Shown here: in pieces, positions 1-10,257 of the stretch
Layout of the letters: every line of letters starts with the position of its first letter
Numbering within the stretch: position 1 is the first letter of the stretch
Assembly (NCBI GenBank): GCA_008973525.1
Contig: WACJ01000502.1
Location: 2,604,001-2,668,000 of the forward strand
Direction: 5' to 3'
Source: Stenopsyche tienmushanensis
Lineage: Eukaryota; Arthropoda; Insecta; Trichoptera; Stenopsychidae
Length of the DNA stretch: 64,000 nt
Notes under the pieces: model-generated
Told to the model about the DNA's origin: nothing
Database searches by the model: none
The model's input: only the letters and a program-made list of their open reading frames with translations
Translations under genes and position numbers: made by a program

Positions 1-839
1 AAATGTTTTTTTTTTTTTTTGGTAATGAAATATTTTTTTTGGAATTTGTTGATTTTTGTTATTTATAGAGTTTCGTCGACATCCTGTAAGTGATGGCATT
101 GTACTACGACAATTCTAAAACGTCCCTGATTGATATCCCACTAATTGAATTTCCAGGTAACAATCTATCTCCTGTCCCCCCTGTTCTCTCTTTTTCGTGC
201 CGTGTAACAAAAATAAACAAACAAAGAAATCGACTTCCAAAGCTTTGACATTTGAAATTTCAACAAAAATATCCGCGCGCCGAATTTGACAGCGATGCCC
301 CTTGCGGGAACAATGTGGATATTTTTAAAGCTTAAAGCAGTAAATCTTGGCGCGTGGACAGCGGTCAAGAAATTCCCTTTTATGTTCGGGGAAGAAAACA
401 GGAAAAGAAAAAGTGCTTATAAATTCTGCAAAGATTGCGGAATCTAAGAGGAAAGTTTCTGAACCTCGGATCGGTCGGAGATAAAGCAAAAAAAATGTTA
501 AGTTCAAAATTTGGCGACCTTGTTGAACTTCTTTCCCGGCTTTCGATAAGCTTTCAGATCGAACTTTATTGCTGAGAGGTCGGTCGTGCTTATAAAAAGT
601 GGCCCTTAAACAAAACATCTTGAAGAAAATATGTCGAAAGTGACAATTTATAAACATCGACCTTATAAGTTTTTAATTCAAATTCATTATTTTGAGCTGC
701 TGGTGCCCGTACCAACTAACCATTCCGCGTTCATGCCTGCCATCTCGAAGAAATATTCGAGGTCTATTCCTTGTCCTGATGTGTGTCTATGCATATGTGA
801 AGTATTCGTTCTATTCTTTTTGTAATACGAGGTTCATCC
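1..839. other. single-copy flank, no gene recognised
   Basis: The left edge is AT-rich with a T run at about 5-20. From about 150 to 600 the composition is less AT-rich, with several CG dinucleotides and A/T tracts. Short open frames run on both strands, but none has a recognisable motif or signal peptide. I see no copy of this stretch elsewhere in the window. It could be intergenic or intronic DNA. Confidence 0.4.
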
Positions 840-1350
840 AGAAATTAAATATTTATATGAAATTTACGGGACACTTCAAAAATATATTAAATTATTTTTC
901 AACGTAATCGCCATCGAGAACGAGATATTTCTGTAGTTGGGGCATCAGATTTTGTATGCCAGTGTCATAGATTTATGGATTGTCTTTTGGATTCTGGGGT
1001 GTAGTGACAACACACCCACTTTTCATCCTTCGTCACGATAGAGTCCAGAAACACTTCTTCCTCCTGTGCAAATCAATCTAAAAATTCATTCAAAATTCCA
1101 GGTCGTTCCACTGTTTGCCACGTTGAAAGTATCAGTACGGCCTTTTCTAAACAACCTAACCCACTTCGTGACATATTGTCGACTCATCACATCACTACCA
1201 TAAACTTCTGATGGATATTCACGGCGGTATTGTTCTCCAAAGTCAGAAAACGGATGATTGTGCGAATCTCGCATGATAGCGGTAGCGTGCGACGATCTTT
1301 CCAACGGAAGAATTAACTGTGACTGTATAAAATGTCCGACAAACAAGCGG
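840..1350 (-). pseudogene. mariner-like transposase remnant
   Basis: The minus strand carries broken pieces of a Tc1/mariner-type transposase. The N-terminal part (about 1086-1346) reads VYGSDVMSRQYVTKWVRLFR, which fits the helix-turn-helix region of mariner-like proteins. About 1005-1060 reads TKDEKWVCCHYTPE in another frame, which fits the first catalytic Asp block (TxDExW...HYTPE). About 900-945 reads YLVLDGDYVEK, close to the C-terminal end of such proteins. The order from N to C matches one element on the minus strand. Frames shift between blocks and no full open frame survives, so it is a dead copy. Family assignment is by motif only. Confidence 0.65.
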
Positions 1351-1671
1351 AACCAATCAAAGTGACCATTGGGATCCCTATTCTATGCCAAATGTATCAA
1401 ATTTGAAAGAAATGTTATCCCGGTCTTTATTATTAAGGGTTTATCTCACTTTGTCACATCAAAAAAAACAAGGTTTTTTAAAATTTATTTTTCGAAAGTA
1501 CATATCTCTAAAGATGTCGTTCGACCATTGCATTCGAAGGTTTGCCCTTATACTTGATTTTGTTTGCAGACCAGAGGTTCCTGTTAGGGATCTTTCTTAT
1601 CTTTTTTCTGGTAAGGGAGCAAATTAACCGAAAAAAATGTTATTACAGATTTAAGAAGGAGAATAAGAAGT
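1351..1671. other. AT-rich spacer
   Basis: Overlapping 62- and 80-codon frames lie on the plus strand at 1369-1627. They look like chance frames in AT-rich DNA: no domain, no signal peptide and no repeated copy. Nothing else is visible. Confidence 0.3.
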
Positions 1672-2075
1672 TGTAGCGTGGGCGATTTATCATTCCCTTG
1701 TAGTAGCACTGTTGATCTGAACAGATTTAATTCGCCAGATTAACAGCGACATCTTCCGTCTCTCTTCAGGTGCAATGTGTTATTTTAACAGCGACATCTC
1801 TTGTGGCACTACGGAGACATTGCACCTGCATACCGATGGATCGCTTCTTGCGCGTGCACCGTTGCCGATTGGGTGGTGACGCGCAGGAGGCGGGAGTCGA
1901 GGAAGTCGTCGATTAGCCTTGGCTGCGGGAGGTCGTCCTTCCTGCAGCCAGATCTCTCTCGTGTGGAATAAATATTTATGTAGAGAAGAGAGTATTTCTA
2001 TTCAACGCCCGTTTATTCCCATCCATTCGTCCATTCAGTTAACTAATAATTAACTATTTGGGTCCCATAATATTA
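1672..2075 (+). mobile_element. LTR-B copy 1, near-complete LTR
   Basis: The fragment starts TGTAGCGTGGGCGATTTA and is the longest of six related pieces in the window (others near 15.5, 25.6, 33.1, 57.4 and 60.1 kb). It contains two AACAGCGACATCT blocks (about 1741 and 1788), a GC-rich hairpin with arms GGCTGCGGGA and TCCTGCAGCC at about 1920-1948, and an AATAAA just after it. That order fits an R-U5 region with a polyadenylation signal. The 3' end is uncertain because no internal region follows. It is probably a solo LTR or truncated copy. Confidence 0.55.
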
Positions 2076-2400
2076 CAAAATTTGTCTCTTATCTTTTTTG
2101 ATATGCCATTTTGATGTTTTAAAAACTATATAATATATATTTTTTCATAATGTATTTATTTTGAAATTTAAAAAAAAAATGCCTATTTTTGGGGCTGTCA
2201 AAGTGAGACGACTTTTTAAAATCTTTACTATTAAAAGCTGGTAGATCAAAGTATTTTATGTAAACCAAAGCTTTAAAAAATATTTATTATTAAAAAAAAT
2301 ATGTAAATATTTTCATTCGTGTAAGATATTTATATTCTTAAATTGCCGGACGAATAATTTACTTGGAGATCCTAAATCACGGAGCATTTGGCTTGACTCC
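2076..2400. other. AT-rich spacer
   Basis: The DNA is very AT-rich with A runs. No open frame, repeat copy or signal is recognised. Confidence 0.3.
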
Positions 2401-2408
2401 ATGCCTTT

Positions 2409-2588
2409 ATGTCTTCACCGATCTTAGCTCTCTTAATTCTTTTCCATCTGCTGCTTTGGAGTGGAGTTTCCTCCATCGACCCATTCAGCACTGGAAACAC
2501 AATGCAATCTGGAGTGCCAGTCCACGCGGGACAGGAAGAACGCGATCGTGCCAAATGCAATATAATTCAGCTACGAAAATGGTTATAA
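2409..2588 (+). CDS. possible secreted peptide or first coding exon
   Basis: ATG at 2409 opens a 59-codon frame starting MSSPILALLILFHLLLW. Residues 5-17 are a strong hydrophobic core, with small residues (GVSS) at 19-22, as at a signal-peptidase site. The following 37 residues are polar, with one Cys (residue 50), and end LRKWL before a stop at 2586-2588. A GT that could serve as a splice donor lies at 2582 (AAATG/GTTATA), so this may be a first exon. Further downstream in the same frame, after several stops, Cys-containing sequence appears (CKHVSDTECEPWPHGSYQ near 2718). I do not recognise the family. A degraded or spliced gene for a small secreted protein is possible, but chance is not excluded. 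Confidence 0.3.
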   Translation: MSSPILALLILFHLLLWSGVSSIDPFSTGNTMQSGVPVHAGQEERDRAKCNIIQLRKWL

Positions 2589-2655
2589 AAACGAGAGTGT
2601 GGATTGCGAAGTCGTAAAATAAGTTTTAGCTACGAGGTCTACGGCCTCCGTAGAC

Positions 2656-2997
2656 GTGAGCGAGTTAGGGGATCGTGAAAGTTTAGAGTTATGTAGAAAC
2701 ACGTCGGCATGTAAATTGTGTGCAAACATGTATCAGACACGGAATGCGAACCATGGCCGCACGGAAGCTACCAAAATATACAAAGCATGCGGATTTATGA
2801 TGGAACCTGGCGAAATTATCTTCAACCGGGAGCAAAGTGGATTAAAGCGAAAAATGAAGAGTCAACTAGTGCGCTCTGCTATGCTAATAAATCGGAAAGC
2901 TCCACGGGAAGAACTTAACACGAAGTTATCCGACTATCCGCGAAATTGCAATATCAAACTTGTTGTGGGAACTTTCAACATGCATAAAACCTTATAA
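2656..2997 (+). other. 113-codon open frame, function unknown
   Basis: This frame runs in a different phase from the signal-peptide frame just upstream. It contains LCRNTSACKLCANMYQ with four Cys in a CX6CX2C-like spacing, then a basic stretch. A second frame across the same bases (2718-2918) also contains Cys pairs. Neither matches a family I know. The closeness to the 2409-2588 frame suggests both could be pieces of one decayed secreted-protein gene, or the frames may be chance. Confidence 0.2.
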
Positions 2998-3014
2998 TAA
3001 CTTCATGACGGTAG

Positions 3015-3330
3015 AACAATTTTGAAACATTCATGCTGCGATTAAAACGAGGCAAATGTAGATCGTGCTGATCAATGAATTGGTGCGGGCGACGGCAGAT
3101 GTTAAGCGCTCGATATCAAGATATTTTGTTTGACTCTGGAGTGCAGTAATGGATCTATATTTCATCCATTGTCACATATCGCATGAAAAAAAACCTTTTT
3201 ATTGTGCTGAAAGAACTCCAAACAGCGCTCTGAATTTTGGACGCGTTGTTGTTTTTGATGGACTGTGAGAAAACGCGCTACCCACTTCGAATAAAGCTTT
3301 CTCATGAACAAACGTTGATTCAAAATGATA
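3015..3330 (-). pseudogene. mariner-like transposase fragment
   Basis: Minus-strand reading at about 3120-3180 gives YVTMDEI, a stop, then IHYCTPESNK. This matches the first catalytic Asp block of mariner transposases (TMDETWIHHYTPE in typical members), with the Trp codon changed to a stop. A second block at about 3199-3300 (FEVGSAFSHSPSKTTTRPK) is open in another frame and belongs to the same debris or its neighbour. Flanking sequence is AT-rich and no terminal inverted repeat is seen. Confidence 0.55.
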
Positions 3331-3739
3331 AATAAACTGCCTTTTGATATATTTAAGGGACGTTTCTGCCTTATTGGGCCTAAAAGTGATTGATTTTATA
3401 ACACTTTTTTTTAATGCGAAAAGTATTAAATATAGAATATTGATATTAAGTGTGTTGACTAGGCGATCTTTATTGAAAATAAAAATATTTTTTAAAGTTT
3501 GACACAGCAAGCCATTCTTTACCACGGAAGTCCTAAGTCTTGGACAAGTAATTTTCAGCAAAAAAAATAAACATAATTTTACTTTATATAATATTGTGTT
3601 TAGTTTGAACTATAATTAAGAAGAAATGTTGGAAAATAAAAAAAACAGTGAACGATCGAAAAAATGTTTGTATTTTTACCAACATTTTTTGTAGTTTTTT
3701 GTTCATAAATTAAAAGCTTTTGAATATTTTTAGATAATT
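3331..3739. other. AT-rich spacer
   Basis: This is AT-rich DNA with A/T tracts. No repeat copy or open frame of note is seen. Confidence 0.3.
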
Positions 3740-4120
3740 ATGGGTCAAACGATGAAGAAGTTTATTGTCAAAGTGCCTGCAAAATTCCATAAAGAATGTT
3801 CATCTAGGGCACGAGGGAGCACTTCCGTGAGCTTAGAAAAAGTAGTTTCGATAAAAGCGCGTTTAAAGTTTCTCCTCTCCTCAGTATCTCGCAGCTCAGC
3901 TTCTTTTCGTCGGTTTATAACTTTGCGAATTTGCGAAGAAAAAATTCCACCATCTAGCAATCCAGACAGTTCAATAAAAAACGTTAAGAATACAATAATG
4001 CAATACAAACGCGCTCCTAAATTCGCATCCAATGAAGCCCAGTACCCAGTTGTTAGAATATCACCTCATTATCAAATATTGGAAGCAATAATATTTACTT
4101 TAGCGTCATATTTAAATTAA
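3740..4120. repeat. fragment sharing a GCGCGTTTAAAG motif; frames on both strands
   Basis: Bases 3836-3875 contain AAAGTAGTTTCGATAAAAGC followed by GCGTTTAAAGTTTC. A close match is at about 40775-40805, and a weaker version lies at about 21830 on the other strand. Both strands are open here: 126 codons on plus (3740-4120) and 95 codons on minus (3745-4032). The minus frame begins with a hydrophobic stretch (LYCIIVFLTFFIELSGLL). Because part of the frame coincides with a repeated motif, I treat both frames as repeat-derived or chance, not as genes. Confidence 0.35.
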
Positions 4121-5104
4121 TTTGTGGAGTACGCATATGCTAATAAAATAGGTAAAATGATAAAATCCATGCAATATCGAGTGTGTGATGAGATGCATGC
4201 ATACATTATATTATTTTTGGTTCAATTTTTAGATTAAAAACACGATAATTTATTATTATTTGGATATAAATGGTTTTGAAACACAATAATATTCTTTAAA
4301 TTTAGTTTAAAGCCAATAGATGGCAATAATTTGATTTGATGTGATTCAAATTATAATGTCTAGACGAGAAGAAAGCCTCAAAATTTGAATCTCATACAGA
4401 AATATTACTGGAAATTTTGATTGTTTTGATTGATATTTAATCTAATATATTTATCAAAGCACTTTAAAAAATAATTGATGATTGTGAACACATTTACGCG
4501 ATAATTGGATATTTCGCGCAAAACAAAAACGTTAAAAAAATCGTTATTGTAGATTATAATACAATATTTAAAGTCGTATGATTTATGTCATTGCCAGTAT
4601 TAAAGTGTATTTATTTTGCTCGATTTTCGCACATGGAATGGTACATATTTATATCGGCGAACGATAATCGTTCGCATTACCAATATGCTCAATGCATTCA
4701 TACAATATTTATTATGTCCATACTCATAATTCAACTAAAACTGAAGCGGCATAAAGCTTTAATAAAATTAAATCTTTCATAAGTTATGCATTTCATACGG
4801 CTTAACGAGTCAGGTCCATATTTCATTGTTAATATGTTTGCCATATATTCAATTACGGGACTCAGTACAAATGAGGCCTAAATGATATTGAATCGGATGA
4901 TATATTGCCCATGTATAGATTATGAAATTTATGTCAATTGATGCAATCAAATTTGATTTGAATATATTGCGTGGTTCTTTTCATGAAAGATAATGAAGCG
5001 TTTAAATTAAAATTCATCCAAATGGAGAAGCGCTGGTTTAAAGAGCCTTAATATGGCAATAAAATTTGATGAATATGCACACACATGTTGCGGGCGCACT
5101 CAAA
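4121..5104. other. AT-rich spacer with a short hairpin
   Basis: The stretch is AT-rich and single-copy as far as I can see. A 9-bp perfect inverted repeat with a 1-base centre (GCGAACGAT A ATCGTTCGC) lies at 4657-4675. A 65-codon frame at 4585-4782 covers the hairpin and looks like chance. No other signal is seen. Confidence 0.35.
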
Positions 5105-5350
5105 TACTCCAAAGATCCACACACATCTACTTTTTTCTTAGGACCGCGCAGCGTGATTCAAGCTTGTACATCAATAAATGAACCTTAACACTGTTGATAG
5201 TACAAAATAATCGTTCATTTCTATGTATAAACATAAACAATACACATGCATATCTTCAGTTTTAGTAACAAAATAATGCATTTATTGAAGCTTTAAATCG
5301 ATAAATTTGGGCCGATCGATACAATGGATATAATATCATTTCAAATATAG
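5105..5350 (+). mobile_element. piggyBac-like short element A, copy A1 (left half)
   Basis: It carries the family core GGACCGCGCAGCGTGATTC (about 5142) and the ATCAATAAATGAACCTTAAC block. An imperfect inverted pair (ATCAA...TTGAT) flanks that block. It continues to GATCGATACAATGGATA at about 5310. The terminal TTAACCCTTTGAATAG end is missing, so it is truncated on the left. Confidence 0.6.
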
Positions 5351-5544
5351 TCACATTTTGTTATTAAAATGTTGAGTTTTAAGTATTTTGTTGATTTATG
5401 TGACTTGCGGTTTTTTTTTGGCTTCAAATTCCATTATAATTTTATTTTTATTTTTTAGGGGTAAAAAAAAGGGAATAAAATTGCCAAGGGCACCTTTTTA
5501 AAAAAAAAAAATATTTTGCAGCCCATCTAAACTTAACCCTATCA

Positions 5545-5655
5545 GGCTGGAAATCGTGAGACAGAGACTGGTGTCTTGCGTCTCATCATACACTCGTGCA
5601 TCTATGACAAAGTCGTGCCGTAAAGGTACCCCTATATTCTCAATATATTTTTAAT
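5545..5655 (-). mobile_element. piggyBac-like short element A, copy A2 (fragment)
   Basis: It holds the right-hand part of the A family in reverse orientation: GTGTCTTGCGTCTCATCATA, CACTCGTGCATC and GGTACCCCTA at about 5560-5640. It lies about 200 bp from A1 in opposite orientation, so the two are separate pieces or a rearranged copy. Poly-A and poly-T tracts (5400-5515) separate them. Confidence 0.55.
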
Positions 5656-6059
5656 TTTTTTTATAGAAATTCGCAAATATGCATACTAACTATTCAACAA
5701 AAAATTGTACTTTAAAGAATCTTAACCGTCATAAAATTTACGTATAATTGACTGAAATCGCTATCGTCAGATAAGCTATTAAGCTCTTTCAACGAAGATA
5801 AGACGACTTTCGTTCGGGTTGTCTTGAGAATAGGCGTTTGTTTTGATAATTGAGAGATTTGCATCATTCTTATTGTTGACCAATTTTGTTATTCCCCTTG
5901 GATTGTTCTGGAGTGGCGTCATTGGCTGAGTATCACCACTCCTTTGTAAAATCTACTCCTTCAGAAGTAAATTTGCAGGCTTATACGATGACCCTGTCTT
6001 TTTATTTTCGCAACACATTAATATGCAAAAATATTTGAACAACAGAAAGCAGATGCCAT
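5656..6059. other. spacer, nothing recognised
   Basis: Single-copy sequence of mixed composition. No coding, repeat or RNA signal is recognised. Confidence 0.3.
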
Positions 6060-6168
6060 GCAAGTTGAACATTAATTCACTTATCTCCACGCTCAATGTG
6101 CGAAAGTTCGAAATTGTCTCACTCGAGCCTGAACGCATATATGCGCGATTACTCATCAACGGGTTTAA
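6060..6168 (+). mobile_element. piggyBac-like short element A, copy A3 (right end)
   Basis: This is the right terminus of the A family: CTCAATGTGCGAAAG, then ACGCATATATGCGCGATTAC, then TCATCAACGGG followed by TTTAA at 6164-6168. The same terminus is seen intact at 43150-43246, ending in GGGTTAA. Only about 110 bp remain. Confidence 0.6.
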
Positions 6169-6359
6169 TATAATCACATTATAATAATTTAAAAAGGTTT
6201 GCTTAATAACTCAGAACTACATTTAAATTTGATATATTGATAATTTGTAATATCTTATCTATTGTATATCAAGTATCAGAGTTTTGGTAATTTATGAAAA
6301 AAAAGGGATGGGAGATAAGGAAATGTATTTTTTATGAAAATACCTATCCCAAAATTATG
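6169..6359. other. AT-rich spacer
   Basis: AT-rich DNA; nothing recognised. Confidence 0.3.
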
Positions 6360-6480
6360 CGCAGAAGTTAAATGGGAAATCCCACATGAAAAATCCTTTG
6401 CCAAGAAAATCTCTCATGGAGATCGCCTTTGTCCCATAACATATATGGTACCCGAAGAAGGCTCACGAAGGAATAGTATA
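6360..6480. repeat. unnamed repeat J, copy 1
   Basis: The block GGGAAATCCCACATGAAAAA followed by an AGAAAATCTCTCATGGAGAT-type stretch recurs near 19220-19300 with scattered changes. No coding or terminal inverted repeat is visible, and the nature of the repeat is unknown. The two copies give only about 100 bp of alignable sequence. Confidence 0.45.
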
Positions 6481-6879
6481 TTTGATTGATAATTATTTTT
6501 CAATATTCTAGAGCAGTTATGTAAATCTGTAATCGGATTCCAATTGGTGCTCGAACAAACAAGAGCAAAACTATCGCGCCATTAGGAGATTTGATTGAAT
6601 TACGAAGCCGTCTGAGTCCAATGTCAATACGGAACAGCCAGGAAATGCTCGTGAGCGGAAACAATGTCTTTTGATCCTCTGAAAATCGATTTACGCTCTT
6701 ACACCAGGTCCGTTTGAGTGTTTGTATCGTTCTATTGCTCTTATTGAAAGCCAAAGTCCATTCAAATATTAAATGTTAATCAAAGCCATTATGGCGTATT
6801 CAGCACGCCTTTAGGGTTAATTCGAGTCCCGGCTGTGCTGAGTCGTTCTGGTACTAAAAGCGACTAAAGATTTTGCAGC
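6481..6879. other. spacer, nothing recognised
   Basis: An 84-codon minus frame (6500-6754) has no recognisable motif. No repeat copy is seen in the window. Confidence 0.3.
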
Positions 6880-7180
6880 ACACGTACGTTTGCCAAGCAA
6901 ACAGATAAGCGGGATGAATGTCGGCAACCTTTGTCCAGAGTGTTCCAGTTCCAGACCACTTAACCCAATTCCGGATAGTATTTTCCCGTATTCCTGCCGA
7001 CGCAATGTGTCGCAGCCGTTACACCTATGCGACGATATTTTTCCGGCTAATGAAGATCGCCTGTACGACATCCCAGGTGCATTTTGACAATGAGACCATC
7101 TCAGTCTATTTTTGCGGAAGTCACTTAGGAAATTAAAGCCGGATGTGTTGAACGAGGTGCTGAAAGACTTCATTAGCACT
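6880..7180 (-). pseudogene. possible transposase helix-turn-helix remnant
   Basis: In one minus-strand frame I read RLRHIASAGIRENTIRNWVK followed by a GTGT-like stretch. This resembles the helix-turn-helix of insect mariner-type transposases, in which a segment like xxTIRNWVxxFEETG is typical. Stops interrupt the frame upstream. A separate 120-codon minus frame across the same bases (6817-7179) is in another phase and is probably a shadow. The assignment is tentative. Confidence 0.35.
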
Positions 7181-7659
7181 TTCAGTTCCAGTTAAAAGCG
7201 AACGTACCGAAATGAAATGCGGCACTTCAGCAAAATGAATTAAAGCACGCGATTACTTAACAACTATGACAGCTATGTACATGCTGAAATATTTTGATGA
7301 AATTGTTGAGGTGGAATTCTTCATGTTGAGGAGATAGTTAATAAGATGAACTATATAATAATTTAAAATATTCTCTCATATTTAGATTGAAACACTTCAA
7401 GGATAAGTCAAACTCTAGCGTAGTTTATGCCAATGTGGGTAGCATACATCATAGGCACGCTACGCGCATGCGCCGCGACACTTCTACTGTATCTCTCTAG
7501 CTTGCCTATTTTATTACATATTACACAAGCACATCTTTTAGCTAAATATTTTTGTCAGCAAATGGAAAATAAAGTAGTAACTCGGAAATCAACTCTCCAT
7601 AGCAATCTATAGTCGTTTCTTTTGATAATTCATGCTATTTAGTCTATATGGATATGGGA
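7181..7659. other. spacer, nothing recognised
   Basis: Single-copy, with an unremarkable 61-codon plus frame at 7427-7612. No repeat copy recognised. Confidence 0.3.
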
Positions 7660-7908
7660 TGTTTTACGTCTCATATTTTTGTTACTGAAACAGAAGACGC
7701 ATGTGTATTGTTTATGTTTACGCGAAGAAAATAACGAATATCGTATGTTATCAACAGTGTTAAGGTTCATTTATTGATATACAAGATTGAGTCACGCTGC
7801 GCGGTCTTGAGAGAAAAGTGGATTTATGTGGATAATAAGCGGTGCACAAACGAATATAGCATCTGCGTTTACGTCAATATAAAATTAACTCACTAATCAA
7901 AGGGTAAA
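7660..7908 (-). mobile_element. piggyBac-like short element A, copy A4
   Basis: Reverse-oriented A family: GTTAAGGTTCATTTATTGAT, then CACGCTGCGCGGTCTTGAGA, ending ACTAATCAAAGGG at 7904. The expected TTAA after GGG is changed to TAAA. The inner side fades near 7660-7680 within the TTACTGAAACAGAAGACGC block. The right-hand half of the family is missing. Confidence 0.6.
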
Positions 7909-8484
7909 GTTGAAAAGAAAGTTGGCTGAGGATGATCTGTTAAAGCAACTTCTGAAGAAATATGCTAGAAATTTAAACGCTTACTTTTGACAAATGGTCC
8001 ATGAAAAGATTAAATGATAATGTAAATCTCAATATGAACAGTTATTCATGAAAAATTGGATTTTGATCATATGTCTCATGTATTGAGGCGATTTTCCGTT
8101 GGGTCCTATGTCTCGTATGTTAATTCCATCATCGATTTGTCGAAAAAAAAACCTATAGTTCTGTTTTTGGACCATCGAATCATGCCCAATGTATGTAAAA
8201 GCAAGAATGACCCATGAAAAAAAAACAGGAGTTAAATTGGGAGTTTCTGCTACACTCCATACTTACCAGATCTTGTTTCTTTCAATTACTTTCTCAACGA
8301 GTTTTTTTTAATCCAAGCTGAAAAGTTTTGTCAAAAAACTGCAATAAAAATGAAAAAAAGTGTATTTTTTTCCGGTACCCCTAATATAATGCCTCTGTTA
8401 ATTTTTTTTGTATAATAAAATAAAATCGTTTAAAAATAATAGACGTTGAATAGATAATATGTAATTAGAAAATGTGAAATATTT
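7909..8484. other. AT-rich spacer
   Basis: AT-rich with several A runs. No long frame or repeat copy recognised. Confidence 0.3.
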
Positions 8485-8487
8485 TGT

Positions 8488-8580
8488 TTAACCTTTCCCT
8501 TACGATGCTATGTATTTAGTACGCTAAATTCTAAAACCCCGTATTTATTATATATCATATCGATATTCAATAATATATAA
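8488..8580. repeat. short TTAA-ended module, loose copy
   Basis: It begins TTAACCTTTCCCTTACGATG and continues through ATGTATTTAGTAC to CCCCGTATTTATTATATAT and CATATCGATATTC. The same words occur inside all three hAT copies (about 14825-14920, 49371-49458 and 54228-54315), where the module is bounded by TTAACC and GGGGTTAA in the best copy. Here the second half is inverted relative to the first. It may be an independent miniature element. Confidence 0.4.
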
Positions 8581-9098
8581 TATATATAAATTTTTAAGAT
8601 AATGTTGAGACTTAGGGAGAATCTGAAGATTTTAATTCAAGGAAGGATTAAAATACCCCTCAATTGCATTTTTATAAATTTAAAATTCCTAAATGATTAA
8701 AGCATTAGATCTTATATTTGACAAAGTTGAATTAAGTTCAGATGTTTTCTAAATTTAATCCATATGATTCATCAATTCTTATAGACGACATTCGCAGACA
8801 AATTTAAGCAAAGCGATTCAATGCATTGCTGAAGTGCTTTGTCGTATGCTTTATTTGCGATCTGATCTTCCTTTTTGTTCCTTATAGCTACATTTATCTT
8901 TGTCATTTTGTTCTAGCGGACTTTGGAATGTTAAAGCTTTGTTTTTTAACACATCTTGTTAATGAATGGCCAAAGCTTGAATATAAAAACAATCCTATTT
9001 TATACAAGATCAAGTATATAGAAGTTAGATCTTGTATCAACAGTCTCAATATAAACAATCGATAGTTTGGATCAAAGCTCATATTGATTTCTAGAATC
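8581..9098. other. AT-rich spacer
   Basis: Overlapping frames of 79 codons (plus, 8826-9065) and 78 codons (minus, 8903-9139) occur in AT-rich DNA. The plus frame has a hydrophobic start (CFVVCFICDLIFLFVPYSY) but nothing else to support a gene. I consider both chance. Confidence 0.3.
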
Positions 9099-9236
9099 TT
9101 AGCCCTTTGATGAGTATGCTCGCTCATGTGCGAGCGCACTCGAATGATTCAAAGAGAGTATGCCCGCATATGTTGCGAGCAGCGTTCCATAGCGCTTATT
9201 TTCAATGAAGTGCTTCCATTTCTAATAAAGGGTTAA
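9099..9236. mobile_element. 138-bp piggyBac-like miniature element
   Basis: The left end TTAGCCCTTTGATGAGTATG resembles the inverted right end of family A (TTAACCCGTTGATGAGTAAT). The right end is TCTAATAAAGGGTTAA at 9221-9236. The CCCTTT/AAAGGG ends next to TTA(A/G) fit a piggyBac-type TTAA target. Inside are short inverted words (GCTCGCTCATGTGCGAGC at 9118-9135). Too short to encode anything. Confidence 0.5.
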
Positions 9237-9927
9237 GGAGACGATATTATATTTATGATATTGCACGTTGTTGGAAATCGATTTCATCAACATTTTAAAT
9301 GTCCATTTATTATATCCTCAAAAACGATGCATGCAGATAGCGGATAAAAGCTCATATGTTCAATCGATTTTGTAGCCATCATCATGGAATTTCATTACAT
9401 GGATACATTTTACAGGGAATTAATCACATTATGTGCTCCATTTTTCCACATTCACGAAGGTTACTGCACAAGTAGCCCGTAGATACAGGAAGAGCCAACA
9501 TATTTTTCAGCTCGATTGGAAATATTCCAAACTTTTAATACTGTACGTGGCTTTGAATACAAAATATTATTGGAGGCCGCTACTTGGACCGATGGCGCTG
9601 CTGTGCACGTACGTTGAATTCATGCCAAAAACAGCCGGCAGAGTGCAGGTCGAAGCAAAATCATAAATTTCAATAAAAGCCCTTAAAGAGCGATCGAACG
9701 CCACAATATTGAGAATGATTATAGCAAACAAGCTTCCAAGTTCTAGAGGTGCACTTAAAAGATTTCCGGGCTACAACGAAGATAAATAAGCTATTTTCAT
9801 CATAAAAGGAACAAAAGCACGAAAATAAGCGGGAGGAAATAGATATATTTAATAACGACCGATTTAGGGTTTTTGATCATAAGTTTGCTACTATATATAA
9901 GACTACTTGAGTGATGGTATTTTTATA
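9237..9927. other. single-copy stretch
   Basis: Moderate GC content in part (about 9430-9790), no repeat copy seen. A 77-codon plus frame (9433-9666) has no recognisable motif. Nothing else supported. Confidence 0.3.
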
Positions 9928-10257
9928 TTAACCCTTTGAATAGTGAACTTATAAACTTAGATTTGTGTGTTCGGCACTTATCATCCGTACAAATACACTT
10001 ATCTGCCAGGACCGTCGCAGTGTGTATGAAACTCGTACATAAATACATAAACACTGTCGATAGCACACAGTTTTATCATTCACATATTATTAGTTGATAA
10101 ATTTGGGTTAACGATCTATACAATCGTACAATGTACGTAACATACTCTCTCTGTCTCTGTTCCTCTCTAAATTCAACGTGCAAGATACTCTTTGCCTCTG
10201 TCTCTGAATCACTGGAATTCGGACACAACTCTGTGTCTTACCTCTTTAAGGGGTTAA
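9928..10257 (+). mobile_element. piggyBac-like short element B, complete copy B1
   Basis: The element is bounded by TTAA at 9928-9931 and TTAA at 10254-10257, with ends CCCTTTGAATAGTGAAC and CTTTAAGGGG. It carries the B-type core GGACCGTCGCAGTGTGTATG (about 10009) and ACTCGTACATAAATACATAA. This differs from the A-type core GGACCGCGCAGCGTGA. The right part has CTCTGTCTCTG runs and TGAATCACTGGAATTCGGAC. At about 322 bp between the TTAA sites it is non-autonomous, with no transposase frame. TTAA target plus CCCT-type ends are the piggyBac hallmark. Confidence 0.65.

Noticed and set aside
3745..4032. 95-codon minus frame with a hydrophobic start
   Set aside because: It overlaps a motif repeated at 40775 and an equally long plus frame, so a secreted gene is not supported.
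6817..7179. 120-codon minus frame as a gene
   Set aside because: The transposase-like reading is in another phase of the same strand, so this frame is a shadow.
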